Part shown: positions 41,358-49,244 of the stretch, piece by piece
How positions within the stretch are numbered: the stretch's first letter is position 1
How the letters are laid out: the number at the start of each line of letters is the position of its first letter
NCBI GenBank assembly: GCA_004551485.1
Contig: SBLD01000011.1
Coordinates: 1-64,000, forward strand
Length of the DNA stretch: 64,000 bases
Origin: Billgrantia azerbaijanica
GTDB lineage: Bacteria > Pseudomonadota > Gammaproteobacteria > Pseudomonadales > Halomonadaceae
Reading direction: 5' to 3'
Notes under the pieces: generated by a model
What the model saw: only the letters and a program-made list of their open reading frames with translations
Databases searched by the model: none
Told to the model about the DNA's origin: nothing
Made by a program: the position numbers and the translations under genes

Positions 41358-42815
41358 ATGAGCACTTCCCGCACCTCCTCGGTGGACTACGAGTCCGTCG
41401 ACACGACCTACCTCGAGAAACGCAAGCTGAAGAAGGGCGCGGCGGGCTGGATCCTACTGGCCAGTCTCGGCGTGTCCTACGTGATCTCCGGCGACTATGC
41501 CGGCTGGAACTTCGGCCTGGCTGCCGGTGGCTTCGGCGGCATGCTGGTGGCCACCGTGCTGATGGCGCTGATGTACACCGCCATGGTGCTGTCGATCGCC
41601 GAGCTGTCCTCCTCGCTGCCCACCGCCGGGGGCGGCTACAGCTTCGCGCGCCGTGCCCTGGGCCCCTGGGGCGGCTACATCACCGGCACCGCCATCCTGC
41701 TGGAGTACGCCATCGCCCCGGCGGCCATCGCCATCTTCATCGGCGGCTACGTCAATGAGCTGATCGGTCTCAACGGGCCGCTGGTCTATGCCGCCTTCTA
41801 CGCCCTCTTCGTCGGCATCCACCTGTGGGGCGCCGGCGAGGCACTGAAGATCATGATGGGCATCACGGCGCTGGCGGTGGTGGCCATCCTGGTCTTCGTG
41901 GTCGGCATGCTGCCGCACTTCAGCGTCGCCAACCTCTTCGACATCGCGCCCAGCGCCGGCGCGGTGGGGGCCTCGGCCTTCCTGCCCGAGGGCGTCATGG
42001 GCATCTGGGGGGCGCTGCCCTTCGCCATCTGGCTGTTCCTGGCCGTCGAGGGCGTGCCCCTGGCCGCCGAGGAGGCCGGCGACCCGGGGCGCGACATGCC
42101 GCGGGGCATCATCACCGCCATGCTGGTGCTGCTGGTGTTCGCCGCCTGCGTGCTGCTGCTGGCCCCCGGCGGCGCCGGGGCGGCGGCCATGAGCGAGCAC
42201 GCCGCGCCCCTGGTCGGTGCCCTGCAGGCGGTCTACGGCCGCGATTCCTGGGCGGCCGGCTTCGTCAACCTGGTGGGCCTGGCCGGGCTGATCGCCTCCT
42301 TCTTCTCGATCATCTATGGCTACTCGCGCCAGACCTTCGCGCTGTCCCGGGCCGGCTACCTGCCGCGCTGGCTGTCGGTCACCGGCGAGCGCAAGGTGCC
42401 CTACCTGGCACTGGTCGTGCCCGGCGTGATCGGCTTTTTGCTGTCGCTGACCGGCAAGGGCGACCTGATGATCACCATGGCGGTGTTCGGCGCCACCATC
42501 TCCTACGCGATGATGACCCTGTCGCACCTCCTGCTGCGCCGCCGCGAGCCGGAGCTCGAACGGCCCTACCGCACCCCCGGCGGCACCCTGACCTCGGGCG
42601 TGGCCTTCGTCCTGGCCATCGTCGCCTTCCTCTCCACCTTCGTGGTCAGTGTCGAGGCGGCGCTGTGGTCGGCGGTGTTCTACGCCGTGATGCTCGCCTA
42701 CTTCGGCCTCTACAGCCGTCACCACCTGGTGGCCCAGGCGCCGGAGGAGGAGTTCGAGGCCATCGCCCGCGCCGAGCAGGAGCTGGCGGATGAAACCGCG
42801 CCGGATGCGGTCTAA
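41358..42815 (+). CDS. Amino acid/ethanolamine permease (APC family)
   Basis: A 485-residue APC-superfamily transporter with 12 helices. The features of ethanolamine permeases are present: YLEKRKLKKGAAGWILLAS, SYVISGDYAGWNFGLAAGG, LPTAGGGYSFARRALGPWGG and FFSIIYGYSRQTFALSRAGY. It likely imports ethanolamine or a similar amino alcohol with H+ or Na+. The ATG at 41358 follows CGGAGGGAG. It heads a run with a glutamine-synthetase-like gene 82 bp later, and the rest of the set supports amine uptake for gamma-glutamylation. Confidence 0.85.
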   Translation: MSTSRTSSVDYESVDTTYLEKRKLKKGAAGWILLASLGVSYVISGDYAGWNFGLAAGGFGGMLVATVLMALMYTAMVLSIAELSSSLPTAGGGYSFARRALGPWGGYITGTAILLEYAIAPAAIAIFIGGYVNELIGLNGPLVYAAFYALFVGIHLWGAGEALKIMMGITALAVVAILVFVVGMLPHFSVANLFDIAPSAGAVGASAFLPEGVMGIWGALPFAIWLFLAVEGVPLAAEEAGDPGRDMPRGIITAMLVLLVFAACVLLLAPGGAGAAAMSEHAAPLVGALQAVYGRDSWAAGFVNLVGLAGLIASFFSIIYGYSRQTFALSRAGYLPRWLSVTGERKVPYLALVVPGVIGFLLSLTGKGDLMITMAVFGATISYAMMTLSHLLLRRREPELERPYRTPGGTLTSGVAFVLAIVAFLSTFVVSVEAALWSAVFYAVMLAYFGLYSRHHLVAQAPEEEFEAIARAEQELADETAPDAV

Positions 42816-42897
42816 CCGGGCAACCACCCGACACGCCGGGCCCAGGGAGTGGCCCGGCGGCGACTCCGACAACAACAGAGCCAACGAGGAACCCACG

Positions 42898-44280
42898 ATG
42901 AGCGGAATGCAGGCCAGAGAGATCAAGACCGCGGAGGATGCCCGGCGCATCGTCGAGGCGCGCGGCCTCAGTCACGTCAAGGTGGGCATGTTCGACATGG
43001 ACGGCGTGATGCTCGGCAAGTACATGCAGCGCGAGAAGTTCTTCTCGGCCCTGGAGGAGGGTTTCGCCTTCTGCGACGTGGTGCTGGGCTGGGACAGCAA
43101 GGACGAGCTCTACGACAACGTCGCCTTCACCGGCTGGCACACCGGCTATCCCGACGCCCCGCTGCGGGTCGTCCCGGAGAGTTGCCGGGAGCTGCCCAGC
43201 GAGGGCGACGGCATGCTGCTGTTCCTGGCCGACTTCGCCGGCCCCGCCGGCGACATCTGCCCACGGGGGCTGCTCAAGCGGGTGCTCGGGCGGGGCCGCG
43301 AGATGGGCTATGACGCCTTCGGCTCCCTGGAGTACGAGTTCTTCCTGTTCCAGGAGACCCCCGAGTCGGTGCGCGAGAAGGGCTTTCGCAACCTGAGGCC
43401 GCTGACCCCGGACATGATGGGCTACTCCATGCTCAGAAGCTCGGTGCACAGCGAGCTCTACCACGAGTTGCTGGCGCTGGCCGAGACCATGGACTTCCCC
43501 ATCGAGGGCCTGCACACCGAGACCGGCCCGGGCGTGCTCGAGGCGGCCATCGCCGTGGACGATGCCCTGGCCGCCGGCGACAAGGGCGCGCTGTTCAAGA
43601 CCTTCACCAAGGTCTGGGCCCAGCGCCGCGGCCTGATGGCCACCTTCATGGCCAAGTGGTCGCCGGACTACCCGGGGCAGAGCGGCCATATCCACCTCTC
43701 GCTGCGTGAGCGCGACTCGGGCCGGTCGGCCTTCTTCGATGCCGACAAGCCCTATCGGATGAGCGATGTCCAGCGTCACTTCGTGGCCGGTCAGCAGCAG
43801 CTGATGCCGGAGTTTCTGGCCATGTTCGCGCCCACCATCAACAGCTACACCCGGCTGATCCCCGGCTTCTGGGCGCCCACCGAGGCCACCTGGGGCGTGG
43901 AGAACCGCACCACGGCCCTGCGGGTGATCCCCGGCAGCGACAAGTCCCAGCGGGTCGAGTACCGCCTGGGCAGTGCCGACGCCAACCCCTACCTGGCGCT
44001 GGCCGCCGCCATCGGCGCCGGCCTCTACGGCATCGAGCAGCGCCTGGAGCCCGACGAGCCGGTCAAGGGCAACGCCTACGAGCTGGATCACCCCGCCCAC
44101 CAGGCGCTGCCCCCCACCCTCTGGGAGGCCGCCCAGCGGCTCCGGGCCTCCGAAGCGGCCCGGACGCTGTTCGGAGATGCCTTCGTCGAGCACTTCGCCG
44201 CCACCCGGGAGTGGGAGGAGCGGCAGTTCCGGCGGCATATCACGGATTGGGAGTTGGATCGCTACTTCGAAATCATCTAG
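42898..44280 (+). CDS. Glutamine-synthetase-like gamma-glutamyl ligase (predicted for ethanolamine)
   Basis: A 460-residue member of the glutamine synthetase superfamily in the PuuA/gamma-glutamyl-amide synthetase group. The metal and glutamate-site motifs are visible: GSLEYEFFLF, HTETGPGVLEAAI, SGHIHLSL, NSYTRLIPGFWAP and RVEYRLGSADANPYLALAA. It lacks the adenylylation-loop tyrosine segment of GlnA. It would join glutamate to an amine using ATP. With an ethanolamine-type permease before it and aldehyde/alcohol dehydrogenases and an amidotransferase after it, gamma-glutamyl-ethanolamide is the likely product. Another amine or amino alcohol is possible. The ATG at 42898 follows ACGAGGAAC. Confidence 0.87.
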   Translation: MSGMQAREIKTAEDARRIVEARGLSHVKVGMFDMDGVMLGKYMQREKFFSALEEGFAFCDVVLGWDSKDELYDNVAFTGWHTGYPDAPLRVVPESCRELPSEGDGMLLFLADFAGPAGDICPRGLLKRVLGRGREMGYDAFGSLEYEFFLFQETPESVREKGFRNLRPLTPDMMGYSMLRSSVHSELYHELLALAETMDFPIEGLHTETGPGVLEAAIAVDDALAAGDKGALFKTFTKVWAQRRGLMATFMAKWSPDYPGQSGHIHLSLRERDSGRSAFFDADKPYRMSDVQRHFVAGQQQLMPEFLAMFAPTINSYTRLIPGFWAPTEATWGVENRTTALRVIPGSDKSQRVEYRLGSADANPYLALAAAIGAGLYGIEQRLEPDEPVKGNAYELDHPAHQALPPTLWEAAQRLRASEAARTLFGDAFVEHFAATREWEERQFRRHITDWELDRYFEII

Positions 44281-44317
44281 GCGACGAGCGGCGCCGGGGA
44301 TGGATCGTAGCGGGGGT

Positions 44318-44339
44318 CTTCTTCCAGGGATGGAAGAAG
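44318..44339 (+). other. Hairpin between ligase and aldehyde dehydrogenase genes
   Basis: A perfect 9-bp stem CTTCTTCCA-GGGA-TGGAAGAAG lies in the 177-bp gap. No T run follows, so it is more likely an RNA-processing or stabilising structure than a full terminator. Confidence 0.6.
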
Positions 44340-44457
44340 TAGCGTCCAGGGAGGGATTCACAGCGCCCCCGCGAAGATCTGTCGCCGGATCAGCCGCGGT
44401 ACATCACCCATGCGATCCCCCTGATTCTTGGCAGTGATACGAGAGGACCGACAAGGT

Positions 44458-45843
44458 ATGACGATACAACAGACGATTTCCCCGGTGGACGGCTCGGTCT
44501 ATGTCGAGCGCGAGCTGGCCGACCCGGCCCGGGTGGAGGCGACCCTGGCGCGGGCGGTGGCGGCCCAGCGGGCCTGGCGCGAGACGCCGCTCGGCCAGCG
44601 CGCCCGTTACTGCTCGGCGATGGTCGACGCCATCGTCGCCCGCCGCGACGCCCTGGCCGAGGAGCTGACCTGGCAGATGGGCCGGCCGATCGCCGCCGGC
44701 GGCGGCGAGATCGCCGGCTTCGAGGAGCGCGCCCGGGGCATGATCGGCCTGGCCGAGGGCGCCCTGGCCCCCATCGTGTTGCCCGACAAGCCCGGCTTCA
44801 CCCGCTACATCACCCGCGAGCCCCTGGGCGTGTCCTTCATCGTCGCGCCCTGGAACTTTCCCTTCATGACCGCGGTGAACGCCATCGTCCCGGCCTTGAT
44901 GGCCGGCAATGCGGTGATCCTCAAGCATTCGGCCCAGACCCCGCTGTGCGCGGAGCGCCTCCAGGAGGCCTTCGATGCGGCCGGCCTGCCCGCGGGCGTC
45001 TTTCAGCACCTGCACCTGTCCCATGCGGCCACCGAGGCGCTGATTCGCGACCCGCGCATCGACCACGTCTCCTTCACCGGCTCGGTGGGCGGCGGCGAGA
45101 TGGTCGAGCGCAACGCCGCCGGGCGCTTCATCGCCACCGGCCTGGAACTGGGCGGCAAGGATCCGGCCTATGTGCGCGCCGACGCCGACCTGGACACCGC
45201 CGTGCCCGGGGTCATGGACGGGGCCTTCTTCAACTCGGGGCAGAGCTGCTGCGGCATCGAGCGGATCTACGTGCACCGCGAGATCTTCGACGCCTTCGTC
45301 GAGCGGGCGGTGGCCTGGGTCCGTGAGCTGCGCCTGGGCAATCCCACCGACCCGGCGACGACCCTGGGCCCGCTGGTCAAGCCCGCCGCCGCGGATTTCG
45401 TGCGCGGCCAGGTCGAGGCGGCCGTGGCCGCCGGCGCCAAGGCCTGGATCGACCCCGGCGACTACCCGCTCTCGCGGCCGGGCAGCGCCTATCTGGCCCC
45501 CCAGGTGTTGACCGGGGTGGACCATTCCATGCGAGTCATGCGCGAGGAGAGCTTCGGCCCGGTGGTGGGCATCATGCCGGTGGCCGACGACGACGAGGCC
45601 GTGGCCCTGATGAACGACAGCGACTTCGGCCTCACCGCGGCACTCTTCACCCGCGACATCGCCGTCGGCGAGGCGCTGGCTCGGCGCCTGGAGGCGGGCA
45701 CGGTGTTCACCAACCGCTGCGACTACCTGGACCCGGAGTTGGCCTGGACCGGCGTCAAGCAGTCCGGCCGGGGCTGCTCGCTGTCCCGGCTCGGGTACGA
45801 GACCCTGACTCGGCCCAAGTCCTTCCATCTCAAGCACGCCTGA
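44458..45843 (+). CDS. Aldehyde dehydrogenase, predicted gamma-glutamyl-aminoacetaldehyde oxidation
   Basis: A 461-residue NAD(P)+-dependent aldehyde dehydrogenase. The N-terminal ISPVDGSVYVERELADP, the cofactor region PWNFPFMTAVNAIVPAL, the catalytic Glu in TGLELGGKDPAY and the catalytic Cys in FFNSGQSCCGIERI are present. The ATG at 44458 follows GAGAGGACC. In this operon it would oxidise the aldehyde made by the iron alcohol dehydrogenase at 45857 to a gamma-glutamyl-glycine-type product. It is followed by that gene 13 bp later. The substrate is inferred from context only. Confidence 0.88.
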   Translation: MTIQQTISPVDGSVYVERELADPARVEATLARAVAAQRAWRETPLGQRARYCSAMVDAIVARRDALAEELTWQMGRPIAAGGGEIAGFEERARGMIGLAEGALAPIVLPDKPGFTRYITREPLGVSFIVAPWNFPFMTAVNAIVPALMAGNAVILKHSAQTPLCAERLQEAFDAAGLPAGVFQHLHLSHAATEALIRDPRIDHVSFTGSVGGGEMVERNAAGRFIATGLELGGKDPAYVRADADLDTAVPGVMDGAFFNSGQSCCGIERIYVHREIFDAFVERAVAWVRELRLGNPTDPATTLGPLVKPAAADFVRGQVEAAVAAGAKAWIDPGDYPLSRPGSAYLAPQVLTGVDHSMRVMREESFGPVVGIMPVADDDEAVALMNDSDFGLTAALFTRDIAVGEALARRLEAGTVFTNRCDYLDPELAWTGVKQSGRGCSLSRLGYETLTRPKSFHLKHA

Positions 45844-45856
45844 TCGAGGAGCCCCC

Positions 45857-47041
45857 ATGAGTGACATGGACCTTTCTGCCTTCACCACGGGCTGGAACTA
45901 TCCCGCCCGGATCCTCACCGGCGTGGGGCGGGCCCGGGAGCTGCCGGCGGCCTGCCGGGCGCTGGGCATGCGCGCGCCCCTGCTGATCACCGACCCGGGG
46001 CTGGCCGGCCTGCCCATGGTCCGGGCGCTGGTGGACGCCTGCGCCGAGGCCGGCCTGCGCATCGCCGTGTTCAGCGACATCAAGGGCAACCCCACCGGCG
46101 CCAACGTCGCCGCCGGGGTGGCGGCCTTCCGCGAGGGCGGCCACGACGGGGTGATCGCCTTCGGCGGCGGCTCCGGCCTGGACGCCGCCAAGGCGGTGGC
46201 ACTGATGGCCCGCCAGCGTGACGACCTCTCGCTGTGGGCGCTGGAGGACGTCGGCGACAACTGGCGGCACGCCGACGGCGAGGCGGTGGTCCCGGTGGTG
46301 GCGGTGCCCACCACCGCCGGTACCGGCTCGGAGGTGGGCCGCGCTTCGGTGATCACCGACGAGGCCGCCCACGTCAAGCGCATCATCTTCCACCCGGCCA
46401 TGGTGCCGGCCACGGTGATCCTCGACCCCGGGCTGACCACCGGCCTGCCGCCGGCGATTACCGCGGCCACCGGCATGGACGCCCTGTCCCACTGCCTGGA
46501 GGCCTGGTGCTCGCCCAACTACCATCCCATGGCCGAAGGCATCGCCGTGGAGGGCATGCGCCGCATCCGCGACCACCTGCTCCGGGCCTACCGGGACGGC
46601 GGCGACCTCGAGGCGCGCATGAACATGCTGGTCGCCTCGATGATGGGCGCCACCGCCTTCCAGCGGGGGCTCGGCGGCATGCACGCCCTGGCCCATCCCC
46701 TGGGCGCCCTCTACGACGCCCACCACGGGACGCTCAATGCGGTGCTGATGCCCTATGTGCTGCGCGCCAACGAGCGGGCCATCGGCGAGCCCATGGTGCG
46801 CCTGGGCCGCTACCTCGACCTGCGCCAGCCGGGCACCGGCGCGGTCATCGACTGGGTGCTCGACCTGCGTGAGCGCCTGGGCATTCCCCACACCCTGGCC
46901 GACCTGGACATCGGCACCGACCGAGCCGACAAGGTGGGACAGATGGCCGTCGCCGACCCGTCCTCGGGCTCCAACCCCATCGCCTTCTCGGCCGGCCAGT
47001 ACCGGGACATCTTCGTCCGGGCCGTCGAGGGGCGCCTGTAA
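45857..47041 (+). CDS. Iron-containing alcohol dehydrogenase
   Basis: A 394-residue group III (iron-dependent) alcohol dehydrogenase. Motifs are FGGGSGLDAAKAVAL for the cofactor, TTAGTGSEVGRASV, and the metal-binding histidines in GMDALSHCLEAWCSPNYHP and GGMHALAHPLGALYDAHHG. It would oxidise the alcohol group of the gamma-glutamylated amino alcohol to the aldehyde handled by the neighbouring dehydrogenase. The ATG at 45857 follows GAGGAGCCC. It sits between the aldehyde dehydrogenase and the amidotransferase. Confidence 0.9.
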   Translation: MSDMDLSAFTTGWNYPARILTGVGRARELPAACRALGMRAPLLITDPGLAGLPMVRALVDACAEAGLRIAVFSDIKGNPTGANVAAGVAAFREGGHDGVIAFGGGSGLDAAKAVALMARQRDDLSLWALEDVGDNWRHADGEAVVPVVAVPTTAGTGSEVGRASVITDEAAHVKRIIFHPAMVPATVILDPGLTTGLPPAITAATGMDALSHCLEAWCSPNYHPMAEGIAVEGMRRIRDHLLRAYRDGGDLEARMNMLVASMMGATAFQRGLGGMHALAHPLGALYDAHHGTLNAVLMPYVLRANERAIGEPMVRLGRYLDLRQPGTGAVIDWVLDLRERLGIPHTLADLDIGTDRADKVGQMAVADPSSGSNPIAFSAGQYRDIFVRAVEGRL

Positions 47042-47062
47042 CCTGCCTAAGGAGACGGGCCG

Positions 47063-47788
47063 ATGCGGATCGGACTGCTGCAATGCGACGACGTGGCGCC
47101 GGAGCTGCGCGAGCGCCACGGCAACTACCCGGCGATGTTCGAGCGGCTGTTCACCGCGGTGGACCCGACCCTCGAGTTCCGGGTCTGGCGCTGCCTGGAC
47201 GGGGAGATCCCCGACGACCCGGAGGCGGTGGACGCCTGGCTGACCACCGGCTCCAGGTTCGGCGTCAACGACGGTCTGGCCTGGGTGGCCGACCTCGAGG
47301 CCTTCGTGCGCCAGCTCTGGGCGGCTGGCAAGCCCCTGGTGGGCATCTGCTTCGGTCATCAGCTGATCGCCAGGGCGTTGGGCGGCGAGGTGGTCAAGAG
47401 TCCTCGGGGCTGGGGCGTGGGCATGTCCTTCAACCGGGTGACCGGCCGCGCCGACTGGATGGAACCCTGGCAGGAGGGCCTGGACCTGGTGGTCAGCCAC
47501 CAGGACCAGGTGGTGACGCCCCCGGAGAGGGCCCGGGTGCTGGCCGGCAGCGACTTCTGCCCCGTCTACCTGATGCAGGTGGGCGAGACCTTCCTCGGCA
47601 TCCAGGGCCATCCGGAGTTTGCCAAGCCCTACTCGGCGGACCTGATGGCCCTGCGCCGCGACCAGGTCGGCCCCGAGCGGGTCCGCGAGGGCCTCGCCTC
47701 GCTGCATGCCCCGGTGGACGATGCGCTGATGGCGCGCTGGATCCTCGCGTTCCTGCGGCGCGCCCTGGACGCTCGCGCCCCGGCCTGA
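47063..47788 (+). CDS. Class I glutamine amidotransferase-like hydrolase, predicted gamma-glutamyl cleavage
   Basis: A 241-residue protein of the GATase class I type with the catalytic triad in place: Cys96 in VGICFGHQ, His183 and Glu185 in IQGHPEFAKPY. No synthetase domain is attached, so it acts as a free hydrolase, like the gamma-glutamyl amidases that end gamma-glutamylated amine pathways. In this operon it would release glutamate and glycine (or the amino acid product). The ATG at 47063 follows AAGGAGACGGG and the gene is 21 bp after the alcohol dehydrogenase. Confidence 0.86.
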   Translation: MRIGLLQCDDVAPELRERHGNYPAMFERLFTAVDPTLEFRVWRCLDGEIPDDPEAVDAWLTTGSRFGVNDGLAWVADLEAFVRQLWAAGKPLVGICFGHQLIARALGGEVVKSPRGWGVGMSFNRVTGRADWMEPWQEGLDLVVSHQDQVVTPPERARVLAGSDFCPVYLMQVGETFLGIQGHPEFAKPYSADLMALRRDQVGPERVREGLASLHAPVDDALMARWILAFLRRALDARAPA

Positions 47789-47907
47789 TCCCGGTCGCGC
47801 CCGGCCGGCGTCAGGCTTGTCGAGGCCGCAGCGTCGGTCCACCCTAGGGCCATGGCCGAGGAGTGTTCGCGAGGTCGCGAGCCGGCCGATCAGGGAGGAG
47901 CCGGCGC

Positions 47908-49092
47908 GTGGAGTCGTCGATGACCGAGTTCGGGCCGGCGTCGGCCGGCCTGATCCTGTTGGGCGGGATCCTGTCCCTGAGTATCTTCGCCGATGCGGTG
48001 GCGAGCCGGACCCGGCTGCCGCGCATCTCGCTGCTGGTGGTGGTGGGCGTCGGCGTGGCGGTGGTCCAGCAGCTGATGCTCGAGTCGCCCGGTGCGCGGC
48101 CGCTGGCCGGCCTCGGCGAGCCGTTGATCCAGGTGGCGCTGGTGATGGTGGCCTTCCTGCTGGGCGGCGAGTTGACCTGGGAACGCCTGCGCACCACCGG
48201 GCCGCTGATCCTGATCGTCTCGCTGTCGGTGATCGGGGTGGGGGCGTTGGTCGTCGGCGCGGGACTGTGGCTGCTCGGCTTTCCCCTGGCGGTGGCGGTG
48301 AGCCTGGCCGCCATCTCCGTGGCCACCGACCCGGCGGCCGTGCACGAAACGGTGCACGAGAGCGGTGATACGCGGCTGCGTGCGCGGCTGCTGATGGCCA
48401 TCGTGGCCATCGACGACGGCTGGGGGGTGCTCGCCTTCGGCCTGGCCATGGCGCTGCTCGGCTGGTGGCTCTCCGGCGACGGCAGCACGGCGCTGCTGCT
48501 CGCCGGCTGGGAACTGGGCGGGGCGGCGCTGCTCGGCGCCGCCGTGGGGCTGCCGGCCGCCTGGCTCACCGGCCGGCTGCGCCCGGGGGAACCCACCCAG
48601 GTCGAGGCCATCGCGCTGATCCTGCTGCTCGCCGGCCTGGCCGACTGGCTCGGTGTCTCGGCCCTGCTCGCCGCCATGGTGGCCGGTACCCTGGTGGCCA
48701 ACCTCTCGCGTCACCACACCCGCTCGTTCAACGAGATCGAGCACATCGAGTGGCCCTTCCTGGTGTTCTTCTTCGTGCTCTCCGGAGCCAGCGTCGACCT
48801 GGCGCGGCTCGACGATGCCCTGGGCATGACGCTGGCCTACCTGCTGCTGCGCCTGGGGGGACGCTACCTGGGCGGGCGGCTCGCCGTGCGCCTGGCCCGC
48901 GAGCGCCAGGCCGAGCTGCCCCGCGACATCGGCCTGGCGCTCACTCCCCAGGCCGGGGTGGCGATGGGCATGGCCCTGCTCGCCGCCGAACGCTTTCCCC
49001 AGCACGGGCCCGAACTGATCGCCGTCGTGGTCGCCTCCACGGTGCTCTTCGAGGTGGTGGGGCCATTGCTGGTGCGCCGCGTCCTGCGCTGA
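47908..49092 (+). CDS. CPA-type monovalent cation/proton antiporter
   Basis: A 394-residue membrane protein with about 12 helices. Antiporter motifs include the SVATDPAAVHETV helix and AIDDGWGVLAFGL with its paired acidic residues, the usual ion-binding site. The C-terminal LALTPQAGVAMGMALLA is typical. It would exchange Na+ (or K+) for H+. The GTG at 47908 is preferred because AGGGAGGAG lies 7 bp before it; an ATG at 47920 would give 4 fewer residues. It stands alone, followed at once by a palindromic element. Confidence 0.85.
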   Translation: MESSMTEFGPASAGLILLGGILSLSIFADAVASRTRLPRISLLVVVGVGVAVVQQLMLESPGARPLAGLGEPLIQVALVMVAFLLGGELTWERLRTTGPLILIVSLSVIGVGALVVGAGLWLLGFPLAVAVSLAAISVATDPAAVHETVHESGDTRLRARLLMAIVAIDDGWGVLAFGLAMALLGWWLSGDGSTALLLAGWELGGAALLGAAVGLPAAWLTGRLRPGEPTQVEAIALILLLAGLADWLGVSALLAAMVAGTLVANLSRHHTRSFNEIEHIEWPFLVFFFVLSGASVDLARLDDALGMTLAYLLLRLGGRYLGGRLAVRLARERQAELPRDIGLALTPQAGVAMGMALLAAERFPQHGPELIAVVVASTVLFEVVGPLLVRRVLR

Positions 49093-49233
49093 GAGGGTAT
49101 TTACAAACTACTGCGCTAGGCCATGCTGCGTTGAAATCACCCTTAAAATGCTCATTTACAAACACGTAAACTGCGCTTTTTCGGCTGATTTCGCCTTGCC
49201 TGGCCGTCGCTCGTGACGTTTGTAAACACCCTC
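49093..49233. repeat. Palindromic intergenic element
   Basis: A 141-bp foldback element with 16-bp ends that pair with one mismatch: GAGGGTATTTACAAAC at 49093-49108 and GTTTGTAAACACCCTC at 49218-49233. GAAATCA (49133-49139) pairs with TGATTTC (49186-49192) and TTTAC with GTAAA at the centre (49162-49163), so almost the whole element can form a cruciform or hairpin. It begins at the last base of the antiporter stop codon and ends 12 bp before the ATPase stop. It is probably a non-autonomous MITE-like element and may act as a terminator for both genes. Confidence 0.8.
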
Positions 49234-49244
49234 TGCGCTGGCCG

